Position numbers and translations under genes: made by a program
The notes under the pieces: generated by a model
What the model saw: only the letters and a program-made list of their open reading frames with translations
Databases searched by the model: none
Told to the model about the DNA's origin: nothing
In this document: piece after piece, positions 1-9,529 of the stretch
Numbering within the stretch: the first letter of the stretch is position 1
Layout of the letters: every line of letters starts with the position of its first letter
From: Hygrophila difformis
Lineage: Eukaryota; Streptophyta; Magnoliopsida; Lamiales; Acanthaceae
NCBI GenBank assembly: GCA_030278955.1
Contig: JAOANR010000001.1
Location: 2,840,874 to 2,904,873, forward strand
Reading direction: 5' to 3'
DNA: 64,000 bases

Positions 1-2
1 TC

Positions 3-449
3 CGTACACCCACCAAGGCAACTCCATACTCATTGGTCTACGGAGTAGAGGCCGTGTTGCCGCTTGAAACACAAATTCCCTCGTTGAGAGTCGCCATCCA
101 AGAAGGGCTCACTGAAGAGGATAATGCCCGGCTACGTTTGGAAGAGTTGGAAGCTCTTGATGAAAAAAGACTAGAAGCGCAACAAAGGTTGGAATGCTAT
201 CAAGCTCGCTTATCCAAGTTTTATAACAAGAAAGTCAAAACACGATCATTCCAAGTTGGGGATCTCGTCCTTGCTATCCGGAGGCCCATCGTCATCAACT
301 ACCGTAGTGGGAACAAATTCACCTCCAAATGGGACGGACCTTATGTCATCACGAAAGTCTTCACAAACGGAGCTTACATGATGATGGACAACGACAGAGT
401 CAACATTGGACCGATAAATGGACGATTCCTGAAGAGGTTCTACGCTTGA
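3..449 (+). CDS. Retrotransposon polyprotein, integrase C-terminal end (partial)
   Basis: An open frame enters from the left edge and ends at a TGA at 447-449, giving about 148 residues. It begins with the TPYSLVYG and EAVLP motif typical of plant Ty3/gypsy integrase cores, continues through a basic helical linker, and ends in a GPY/F-type module (KWDGPYVI, then NGRFLKRFY) that takes part in integrase targeting and DNA binding. There is no start codon because the gene begins upstream of the window. No stop or frameshift is visible in this piece, so the element may be fairly young. Confidence 0.9.
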   Translation, partial: RTPTKATPYSLVYGVEAVLPLETQIPSLRVAIQEGLTEEDNARLRLEELEALDEKRLEAQQRLECYQARLSKFYNKKVKTRSFQVGDLVLAIRRPIVINYRSGNKFTSKWDGPYVITKVFTNGAYMMMDNDRVNIGPINGRFLKRFYA

Positions 450-1082
450 AAAAAATCACAAGTCATGCTCCTGGACTCACGAGCCTAAACTGCACGTCAC
501 TCAAAAAATAAAAGAAATATAAAAAAAAAAAAAGCAAAAAAAAAATGTAATACTCCTGGCCCGCAAGAGTATAAACTGTGTACGGCTCAAAATAAACAAA
601 TTCAATTTGTTTTGAACTACGTAATGGCTTGATCCCTTCACAGGGTACGTAGGCAACTTGGAAATTATTTTTCTAAGTTCAGTCATGACATTATTTAAAA
701 AAAAAAACGGTAAATGGATTGATTAAATTTAATCCATTATTTGATAAAATAAATTTGAGCATATGAGTTAATTTTGACACATTGCTTAAAGAAAAAACAA
801 GTTGAATGGGTTTATATCCATTACTTGATTTGGAAAAGTTATATGGCTACATGCATTAAAACACTTAATTTTTTAAATTAAAGTGTTTTAGTGTTCAAAT
901 TTCAAGGATGGCGTGAAGTTGCATCGAGACTCGCAAACGCATTGATGATGTCAATTGCAAAACAAAGGATAATGAAGAAACATGATATTTATTTATCTAA
1001 GTGATCAAAATACAAAATCCATAGGAACTAAAGAAATGAATGAACAAAAAGGAGCAAAAGAACGGTTTAAAGCATGATGAAA
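450..1082. other. Retroelement 3' region downstream of pol
   Basis: AT-rich non-coding stretch between the pol stop codon and the 3' end of the antisense PMD gene. At about 616-657 it holds a short conserved-looking segment, GAACTACGTAATGGCTTGAT followed by a GGGTACGTAGGCAA motif. I recognise this kind of sequence from the region just after pol in related plant gypsy elements. No ORF of interest is present. Confidence 0.5.
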
Positions 1083-3880
1083 CTAGAAAGGCTGTAAAAG
1101 TAGCAACTCCTCTCGGGACCTCTTGAGAGCCGCTTCCATCATCTTCAAGTTGGCAGAATCTTGGGCGGATGGGCCTGGAGAATTCTTGATCTTCAAAACG
1201 TTTGCCTCTCGGGATGCGCGAGCCTCGCTAAGAACTTGTGCATCTGCCATAGCTTGCTGAAGAGATGAATCCATTTCGGCCACTTGTCTCTTCAATTCCT
1301 CTAATTTCGCGCCCAACTCTTTAACCTCCTTTGTCTTGGCACGCAACTCTTCATCTTTCTTGGCCAACTCTGCTTCGGCTAGTTGCAGTGATTCTTGTGA
1401 CTGCGCTTTCTTATGCAAATCCTCAAACATCTTCGCCCCATCGAAGAAACGGTACAACGGAACTTCAAATTGAGATGTGTCCTGCCCACAAGACCTCAAG
1501 GCCGTAAGGAATTCCTCCGCTGCAGCTTGACCCCTCGCAACCTTCTCAAAAGCCACATTCTTTATGATATCCCTCACTATACCCCAATAATAGTCCACTA
1601 CCTTCCGACTTGCTTGCCTCTTCATCTCATCAGGAGTAATGATAGTTGCTGCAGGAATAGCGGTATTCAAGGGACGCACTGCGGAAGATGCTAAGTGTGC
1701 AATAGGATCGGCCACAACTAAAGGGAAGGCCGGTGATGGCACCGCATCTGCTCGAGGAATGCGTGGGGTACGTGTCAAAGGTATGGGAACACTCGCACTA
1801 CTTCCAGCATCATCCTCACCATCATCAGGCGCTGATGTATTGCCCAAGCCTACAACCTGAAAAGGAAATGGAGAAAGCATAAGTACAAGTAAAGAAACTA
1901 AAGAAAAGCAAAATTAAAGAAAAAAATGAAGGACATTAAAACTTTCATTTAGAAGTTCTGTTATAGGTGCTTCTTCCATAAAAATGCACGAAGGGATGCT
2001 GAGATGGTCTAAGTTAAAAACCTCATCCCTTCCTTCATCAGAAAAAGATAGAGCAGAAATTACTTCTTTATTTTTCAATGATGGTGGTGCTGGCAAACGC
2101 ACTGCATGAAGAGCAAAGTTGGGTGACAATGCAACCTCGCTACTAACATGGTTCGGATTATTGTCGGATGGATCATAACAACGGGACCACCACTTGGCAT
2201 AATCTTTGCTTGTCGAAAGAATGGAACCCGATACACCAGGATATGTGAGAGATGCCTTTGTGAGAAATTGAGTGCTCACCAACCATAACCGGTATAACTC
2301 ACTCGGATCTCCACAAAGGATCTCTTCCTTCAATCGCCCCGGGATGTGCTGACAAAATCCGAACCTTCGACTAAAACGATGTGGACTATATGCCTCAATG
2401 ATGCAAGAAGAGCCGCATCTGAAAGTCAAATAAGCGGAACGAACACTGACAAGAATATCTCTCTTTGAGGACTTGATAAGGGACTCATTGTCATGAAAAG
2501 TGAAAGGAGTCGTCGCAGACTCGAATCTAAAGCTCACTAAAGAAGAGGGCGAGATATCAGTGAACAACTTTTGGGCGGCAGTATAATTGATACGTCTGAA
2601 GGCATCTACACCAGAAAATCCCACCATAGGCGGGTTCCCTGCAATTTCCATCCAATCATGGGTCGGAAAGTGCACCGCAAGCCACGAATAAAGGAAATGA
2701 AGAGGGAAGACCGCCTTGCACTCCTTCAAGTCAATAGACGTGCATATCATCCTCAGGCCTCGATATATACTCGCCAACACGGGGATAGCCAAAGAAAATT
2801 GGGTACCACGTGCCATGCGACTGGCAACCCGAAAAACGGATGGCCGAAGCATGCCTACATGACCATGGGGAAGTGCGAATCCACATATCCAGACGGAGAT
2901 GAATGCTGCTCGGTAGACTTCATCACGGTAGGCAACTTCCACGCCTAGGAAATCCATCTTGCTTTTAATAGGCTCTTGCAACTGCGCCCTATTTATAAAC
3001 CCGCTTGGGATGGACGGTTCATTGGGGTCCCTGCCTCTCTTCCTTTGAGGTTGAAGCGTCGGACTAGAGTATTTCTTGCCTTTACCAAACCAAAACTCTA
3101 TCCACGCCACAATGGAAACTGCCTTATTCTTTTTGAAGATCGAGTGGTAAGCCAAAAATAGATACCTGCAAAAAAAAAAAAAAAATTAACAAAAAAAATA
3201 ATAATAAAAAGAAGGGGAGATCAAAGTGATAAGTCATCATACTTGCAGCTAGCCGGGGTTTGATCACCCCCACTATTTAGAATCTTGTCGTTCGGGATAG
3301 CCTCGTCATAGAATTCGCCTTGTATGGGAAGACGAGCCAGGTCGTGAATATCCCACAAAGATGGAGAAAGCTCACCGATGGGCGTGCAAAGTGTGTTGGT
3401 GCTTGGACGCCACCGCTCAAGAAAAGCACGAATAACTCCTCTACTGCAATAATAGGTGAAAAGCGAAGCTTGTACACCATCATAAATCTGTGCATACCTC
3501 AAATGCTGCTTGTGATGCCAAAGCATATACTCGGCCCATTCCCAATAGCCAGGGTAAAAGCAAAACACGCCAAACATGGAATCTGGAAAATTGGCGGCAA
3601 CGCCAAGATCCACGATTTTGTTCGGGTGAAATGGCTCAACCTCATTGTCACCCAATCTGTGAAGAGTGGATCGAAGTGTGAAGGCGGTCTCCTCGCCTAC
3701 CGATCCATCAGCCCGCACAATTTTCCGTGTGGACTTGCGAGTCCAATGCTCCGGATGTTCAACGCCATCCATGGAACGAGGCGGTGTCACCGGAATGTCG
3801 ATAAGAATGCGAGTCTTGACTTCCTTATCACGTCCAACTATCAAGTGGTCTCCGTCGCTTTTGATGAAATGTCCGCCCAT
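1083..3880 (-). CDS. Antisense plant mobile domain (PMD) protein, three exons
   Basis: Three minus-strand blocks read as one gene: 3880-3243, 3165-about 1935, and 1856-1083. The first intron (3242-3166, 77 nt, GT...TTTGCAG) is phase 2 and joins into CKYLFLAYH, a natural PMD sequence. The second acceptor (TTTTCAG before 1856) is phase 0; the donor is unresolved (a weak phase-0 GT at 1934, or one further upstream at a GAG-GTTTTT site). With the 1934 donor the product is about 880 residues without internal stops. Exon 1 has the PMD signature SLWDIHDLARLPIQGEFY and exon 2 carries the rest of the domain (GFALPHG, LHFLYSWLAVHFPTHDW). Exon 3 is a coiled coil rich in Glu, Lys and Ala. ATG at 3880 is preceded by a TTTGCAG acceptor at about 3888, suggesting a further 5' non-coding exon. 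PMD proteins include the Arabidopsis MAIN/MAIL1 family; the role of retroelement copies is unknown. Confidence 0.7.
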
Positions 3881-3894
3881 GGTATCACTGCAAA

Positions 3895-4335
3895 AAAATA
3901 AATAAATAAATAAATAAAAATAAAAATAAATAAATAAAAAAAAGTGGTTATCTTCCAAGAAAAGAGGGATTATTTCCACAAAAAAAAAAATGAATATTTA
4001 CATGTAGACAAAAAAATACATGTTAAATATTTAATTTTAAGTTTATTATTAAATTTTGGACTTAAGATTAAATATTTTAAGACCTAGCCTTAAATACCAA
4101 ATATGTTGGATTAAAATTTGGTCTTCAAACAAAAAATCTAGGGGTTCAATTGTGAACTTATCTAAACACTAAGGGCTTAAATCTTAAGGTTTAGAATTTA
4201 GAGTATCCAGGGGGCAAAATCTAATTATCAAAATATTGGGGGCATAATCCTAGGGTTTAAATTTTTTGGGGCCAAAATCAAATGAGAGGAAAACTGAATC
4301 CTCTCCTTCCCCAATTTGAAGAAACGAATGCCACA
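3895..4335. other. AT-rich upstream region of the antisense PMD gene
   Basis: Contains an AAATA/TAAA microsatellite near 3897-3940 and, on the minus strand, several loosely periodic phrases ending in runs of four or five C (around 4140-4275). This is the expected promoter and 5' leader region of the antisense PMD gene. I see no convincing TATA box. Confidence 0.35.
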
Positions 4336-4835
4336 TCTTGAATTCTTCATCAATCTGTGGAAATAAGACAGTCCCTACATTCCCCAAATCAATCGGCTCC
4401 GGCAACTCGAAGATTCACGGCGGCGGGCAGCGACGGGATACGGCGTCCCTCGAGCGGCGCCCCTCTCCTCCGGACAACAGCGGCGGCACTCGGGTGCCTT
4501 CTCCACAGCAGCGGCTGCAACTGGGCGACAACAGAAGCGTGAGCAGCGCTCCTCCCCGGCGGCGCCCTCAACTATTCCGGCAGCGGTGGCGCGCAAGGAA
4601 CGACGGCGGTCCCCTCTTCCTCTCCGATCTTTTCCCCTTGTAACGGCGGTCTCCCGGCGAGGCAGAAACGGCGGCGCGGGGATCCCTCTCCCTCCTGTAT
4701 GCGATCTGCAGTGGCGGCAAGGCTGGATGAGCGGCTATGGATCCCTCTCCCTCCACTCGATCAGAAGATGGCAGCGGGCGAAATAGCAAACAAAAGCGAC
4801 AACAGCGTTGTGCCCAACCTCCCTACGAAAAAGAT

Positions 4836-5042
4836 GCCGACGACCAACGGTTGGAGCAAAAGGCAGCGCCAATTGCCCACCCCGTTGTCGTTGTTGATGA
4901 CTATGCCGACGACCAACAGTTGGAGCAAAAGGCAGCGCCAATTGCCCACCCCGTTGTCGTTACTGACGCCGACGCCGACGACCAACGGTTGGAGCAAAAG
5001 GCAGCGCCAATTGCCCACCCCCGTTGTCCGTTGCCGATGACC
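4836..5042. repeat. Tandem repeat, three copies of a 69-bp unit
   Basis: Units start at 4836, 4905 and 4974, each opening with GCCGACGACCAACGGTTGGA or a one-base variant and including GCAGCGCCAATTGCCCACC. The spacing is exactly 69 bp, a multiple of three, so several frames stay open across the array; I read these as by-products and not genes. The block is much more GC-rich than its surroundings and sits in the 3' region of the retroelement, where Tat/Ogre elements are known to carry variable minisatellites. Confidence 0.9.
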
Positions 5043-5049
5043 AGATGAC

Positions 5050-5883
5050 CAGGTACTGGCTCTCCTTTGAATTGATGATGATGTTGGAAGATGGTGGTGT
5101 TGGGGCAGAATTAATCGATGAAGATTGATCAGGAATTGATTAGAAGTTTGTTGTTGAAATCTTGTTTACGAAACTGAAATTCTTTGGCTTTTTTATTTTA
5201 TTTGGTCAAAGAAGCAATGAGAAACAAGTGCAAAGAAACGATACGATACAGAAAGGCAAGAATGCGAAAAGAGACATGATATTACTAGTAAAGTAATACT
5301 CAGAGTTGGTCATTACTGATTGGTAAAGATATAAAAGGTACAACAAATGAAGATGCAAAGAATCATGAATTACCTGGGTAGTGAACTCCGAGATGGGCTA
5401 TAACTATAAGTTTTGCTGTTCGTGGTTTACTGAAGATGGTTGTGCCTTGTTTATGATAACCTTGCCTATTCAACTGTCAATGCTAATGTAAAATTAGTTT
5501 GGAGATTATGCAGTCACCTTACATAAAGTAAAAGAAGAAGACAAAAAAAAAAAAAAAAAAAAAAAACTACCTGTGTTGATTTGCTTGCTGCCAAAAAGAG
5601 GAACGCTGATATTATAAAGAATTTTTGTGGGCAGTGTTACCTAGATATTGGATACGAGAATTGGATGTGAGTAGCATAGATACAAGGTTAAATATTTAGA
5701 GCTTTCAAATGAAACAATCCAAGAAAGGAAAGGGAGTCTTGAATGGCTGTCTGATATGGAAAATTCATATCCCCAATTGCAAACAATGGAAGCTCACGTA
5801 ATCAGTGGATGAATCATCGTGCATTAGCACTTCATAGAGACAACCGATGTGGGCATTTCCATCTATGAAATTTGACCGATTGA

Positions 5884-5918
<35 letters not shown>

Positions 5919-6286
5919 TGTTTTGGCTTCATCGTCCATTATGTCATATACATGAAGATGAAAATTGAATTTTGGAGCAAAGATGATGTCCATCTGGTGA
6001 TTTATCTGTACAAATATTTGGAGAAACCATATTATCAAGTTTGGCTGGAATATGAATTTCATGCTTAAATCTTGATGAATGTTTGAATTTGCTTTGATAT
6101 TTGTCAAATTCAATCCAAAAATAAATAAATAAATAAAATAAAATAAAAATCACATGTACAGATGGGAAAAATTGGAGTCCAAGATTCGAGCCCAGATAAG
6201 ATTTGGCGAAAAAGAAAGAAAGAAAAAAATAATATATTTCGAGACTCGTTCACGTCTCAAATATTTATTTCGCCCTAAACAAGTCT
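5050..6286. other. Non-coding 3' region of the retroelement
   Basis: AT-rich with long homopolymers, notably a run of about 20 T followed directly by 17 A near 5885-5919, and AAATA microsatellites near 6119-6148. No ORF has a recognisable domain. Confidence 0.5.
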
Positions 6287-6296
6287 CGAGGGGGCA
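6286..6296 (+). promoter_or_regulatory. Polypurine tract for plus-strand priming
   Basis: A CTCGAGGGGGCA motif lies immediately before the LTR start. Short G-rich tracts of this type, followed by a few bases and TGTA, mark the 3' LTR boundary of plant Ty3/gypsy elements. Confidence 0.7.
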
Positions 6297-6298
6297 TC

Positions 6299-7016
6299 TG
6301 TAAACACGTGAAATTTATTCGCCACTAAAAATGCGACACGTGTAATTTTAAATATTAATTTAATTATTTTTTAGGCATTTTAAATAAATTAAATGCTTAA
6401 AGTAATTATTAATATTTACCGAGCTAGTTGGATCGATCAAGCCAAATGGACCGATATTGTGCGAACGTGGACAAGTCCAAATAAAAAACCCACATGCGAT
6501 ATGGTCCAATGGACACTACACTGGGCCAAGGTGAACAAGTCCAAAAAGAAGACCCACCAGGCCAATGGACCAATAGACATTCAAAATGGGCCAGCTCATC
6601 AATACCGGCCCAATAGATCAATGGATACTCAAATGGGCCAATCCATCAACATAGGCCCAATAGACCAATGGACTCAAAATGGGCCGGCCCATCATCACAT
6701 TGGCCCAATGTCCAATTTCCTCTATAAATAGAGGCACACCCCTCACTCTCAAGACACCACTTTTCATTCTCAAAACTCTTGCATTTTGAGAGATCCTACA
6801 GCAACGAAGCTCTGCAGAAATTCCAAGAAGCCGGAGAAAAAGCACCGAAACACTTCAAGGTTGGAGGAATCAAAGGAGTACCAGAAGTCGAACCCATATA
6901 GTTTGATCTTCATATATTTCTTTTAAATATTTAAATTCTCTGTAATTGTAGACATCTTATTGTGAAATTAATAAAAATTGTTTGCAGTTTCTTGTCTACG
7001 TATTTTTGCATTTACA
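6299..7016 (+). repeat. 3' LTR (718 bp) of the gypsy element
   Basis: Starts TGTAAA and ends TTTACA, a perfect 6-bp terminal inverted repeat, directly downstream of a polypurine tract. It has a clear promoter: CTCTATAAATAGAGG at 6720-6734, followed by a pyrimidine-rich start region, then an AT-rich polyadenylation-type region with AATAAAA near 6969. U3 has at least eight TGGGCC/GGCCCA motifs in 190 bp. The partner 5' LTR is outside the window, so the boundaries rest on the terminal repeats, the polypurine tract and the promoter layout. Confidence 0.8.
6522..6734 (+). promoter_or_regulatory. LTR promoter: TGGGCC/GGCCCA cluster plus TATA box
   Basis: TGGGCC or its complement occurs at about 6522, 6588, 6607, 6634, 6653, 6680, 6685 and 6702, embedded in degenerate repeats of roughly 25-45 bp that also contain CCAATGGA. 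The TATA box is at about 6723. TGGGCY motifs (site II) are known TCP-factor binding elements in promoters of growth-related plant genes; binding here is inferred. Confidence 0.55.
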
Positions 7017-7102
7017 CACAGACTTTTATTTTTTTTATAGATATGCACAAGAGCAGATAATGCCAACTTTAGAAAACCCTAGTTATTGCCCTCCTGTACA
7101 GC

Positions 7103-7110
7103 TATAAATA
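7103..7110 (+). promoter_or_regulatory. TATA box of the first patatin-like gene
   Basis: TATAAATA stands about 75 bp upstream of the ATG at 7184, only 87 bp after the end of the retroelement LTR. The retroelement therefore borders the immediate promoter of this gene. Confidence 0.6.
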
Positions 7111-7183
7111 TACGATTGCTGGTCGTGTAAAGTGCTCAAAAGTAATCATATAGGAATTGTAAGAAGCGTTGGCAATTAATTCC

Positions 7184-9000
7184 ATGGAAAACACACAAGT
7201 TTCGTCAGCTTCATCCTTGTCATGGCTCTTGGCCGATAATCAGCAAGTCCGTTCCCCAACCAGTCTTGGGAATGTGGTCACCATCCTCAGTATCGACGGT
7301 GGTGGCATTCGGGGACTTATTCCAGCTGTCATTCTCGAGTTCCTCGAAGCACAACTTCAGGTATGTAGTACATTATTAAGGTTCTGTGCACTAGATTATA
7401 TACTTATATTGATTAATTGTGGTATCGAACTATCGATCATCAAATTCCATTACCAATAGTTGCTAGATGGGGACAACGCAAGGCTCGCGGATTACTTCGA
7501 TGTTATTACCGGAACAAGCACCGGCGGCCTCGTCACCGCAATGCTAACAGCTCCAGATAGTAACAAACGCCCACTCTTTGCTGCCAAGGATATTAAGCCC
7601 TTCTATCTTGAAAATTGCCCCAAGATTTTTCCTCAGAAATCGTAAGTTCTTTAATTCAAGCTCTCATTCTTAATTAGGCAAGAGTGAGAATTACTTAATT
7701 AATTAATTAATGTCAAATAATTTATTGAATTGGTTTGAAATTGATGCAGAGGGTTTCTTGCTTTGAGAAGAAAGGCGTTGAAAACCACTATAATGGGTGG
7801 GCCTAAGTACAATGGAAAATACTTGCATAAAGTTGTGAGGGATAAATTGGGGGAGACACTGTTGCACGAGACATTGACTAACATTGTCATTCCCACTTTT
7901 GACATCAAGAGTTTGCAACCCACTATTTTCACTACATACGAGGTTCAAATAATTGATTAATGTAATACCCCCCTTTAATTTTGGACGTGTAAAATTTTAG
8001 GGTTCTTAACAATATTTGTGATGAATCTTATTTTCAGGCCAAAGGATCGCCGTGCCGCGATGCTCGTTTGTCCGATATATGCATAAGCACGTCTGCGGCG
8101 CCGACGTTCCTTCCGGCGCATTACTTCAAAACCCTAGACGGCGAAGGAAATTGTCGGGAGTTCAACCTGATCGACGGCGGTGTGGCCGCCAACAATCCGA
8201 CGTTAGTAGCTATTGGGGAAGTGACGAAACAAATACATGGGAAGAACCCCGATTTCTTCCCGATTAAACCGACGGATTACGGGCGTTTTCTGGTGATCTC
8301 GGTGGGGACGGGGACGTCCAAGGCGGAGTTGAAGTACAACGCGCAGATGGCGGCCAAATGGGGAGTTCTAGGGTGGCTTCTCCACGGCGGCTCCGCCCCT
8401 CTGGTGGACGTTTTCTCACAAGCCAGCGCGGATATGGTGGATCTTCATTTGTCCGTCGTTTTTCAGGCTCTTCATTGCGAAAAAAACTATCTCCGGATTC
8501 AAGTAAGTCGTGTTCTTATTCCTCGTTCTCGTTATATTGTTGTCTAGAACTTTCGTTATGAAATTTAATATTTGAATGAACAATTTGTAATTTCAGGACG
8601 ACACTTTAACAGGCACGGTATCATCTGTGGATGTTGCGACCAAAGAGAATCTAGCAAAGTTGGTCGAAATTGGTGAAAATTTGTTGGAAAAACCAGTGTC
8701 GAGGGTGAATTTAGAGACGGGTCTCTCCGAGCCTATTGAATTTGGAGGAACAAATGCGGATGCTTTGAAAAAGTACGTGCCAGTAACCCAATACAATTAC
8801 TACTTTTTTTTTTTTTTCTCAATATAGTATCGAGTTTATTTTATTTGTAAATTCGGATTACTTGACATAATAAATATAGTAAGTGATGGGCCCTTGAGGA
8901 ATTACTAATACTTTGATTTGCCTATGCACTATGCAGGTTTGCAAAATTACTCTCTGAGGAAAAGAGAATTAGGGATTCAAAACTTGCAGCGTGTCCTTGA
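7184..9000 (+). CDS. PLP2: Patatin-like phospholipase (lipid acyl hydrolase), copy A
   Basis: Six exons: 7184-7360, 7460-7641, 7750-7942, 8038-8502, 8597-8772, 8937-9000, giving 418 residues; all phases agree. The protein has the complete patatin catalytic set: oxyanion-hole loop DGGGIRG at residues 38-44, nucleophile elbow GTSTG with Ser79, and catalytic Asp in IDGG at residue 230 followed by VAANNP. Patatin-like proteins release fatty acids from phospholipids and galactolipids by a Ser-Asp dyad and are linked to defence, oxylipin supply and wounding. There is no signal peptide, so it is probably cytosolic. The donor after exon 3 (GAG-GTTCAA) is weak but is matched by a similar one in copy B. 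The true start is the ATG at 7184; the frame is open a little further upstream only through a non-ATG codon. Confidence 0.92.
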
Positions 9001-9322
9001 TCGATTTATTCTTATAATTAATTTATTAATTATAATATCACGATGTAACGCGAAATAATATACTAGTATGTATTATTCCGTGTGAGAAGAATTCATATAA
9101 TATATGTTTTGCATGTATATATATATGTTGGTATCTAGCTATATAGATTTTTTTTTTTTACATCGTCACAATTATTGTCTTTGGAAGGAGTTTCTTCGTC
9201 AGACGCCTCGTTATGTTGGGACGTGGCAATGACTAGTCTACGTTCTAACAAAGGGATTGTATATATATAGGGCATGTTTTTTATATAAAAAATAAAGGCA
9301 GAAAAAAAACACTTTCATTTTT
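9001..9322. other. 3' flank of patatin copy A
   Basis: AT-rich sequence with TATATA runs and a T10 tract near 9150. It probably includes the 3' UTR; no gene is seen. Confidence 0.4.
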
Positions 9323-9339
9323 AAAGAACAGCATATGAT

Positions 9340-9512
9340 GGGTTGGTGATTTACCCTACTGGTCAAGTCTCCCTTCTCTCAATCATAGGTTGGGAGTTCG
9401 ATCCCCACCCGACCCCTTATCCCCTCCCCTTTATCCTCCTTGGTAATTTGTGTGATTTGGGCTCCCACACACCTTTGTCGACACATGAGTGTCACTGTTT
9501 ACCCAAAAAAAA
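9340..9512 (+). mobile_element. tRNA-type SINE with 17-bp target-site duplication
   Basis: A 173-bp insertion ending in an A run, flanked by AAAGAACAGCATATGAT at 9323-9339 and 9513-9529. It carries a B-box-like GAGTTCGATCCCC near 9390 and an A-box-like TACTGGTCAAGTC, as in tRNA-derived SINEs. It shares its 3' half (GGGCTCCCAC preceded by a TTTGTG or TTATGTG block) with the SINE at 33284. Confidence 0.85.
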
Positions 9513-9529
9513 AAAGAACAGCATATGAT

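Larger units (their letters stand above)
1..7016 (+). mobile_element. 3' part of a Ty3/gypsy (Tat/Ogre-like) LTR retrotransposon
   Basis: The left 7 kb reads as one element running off the left window edge. It has, in order, the C-terminal end of integrase on the plus strand, about 5.8 kb of non-pol sequence with an antisense PMD gene (1083-3880) and a 69-bp tandem repeat (4836-5042), a polypurine tract just before 6299, and an LTR (6299-7016). Extra or antisense ORFs and long, hypervariable 3' regions with tandem repeats are known for Tat/Ogre elements, which is why that lineage is proposed. The 5' LTR, gag and most of pol are outside the window, so the flanking target duplication cannot be checked. 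Interruption of the 3' region by another insertion (for example around 4330-5050, which is much more GC-rich) cannot be excluded. Confidence 0.8.

Noticed and set aside
3320..3901. Plus-strand open frames opposite PMD exon 1
   Set aside because: The minus strand has the recognisable PMD domain and consistent splice junctions; the plus-strand frames have no domain.
4338..5048. Several overlapping open frames in the GC-rich block of the retroelement
   Set aside because: They exist in at least four frames because the 69-bp repeat is a multiple of three and the region is GC-rich; none has a domain.
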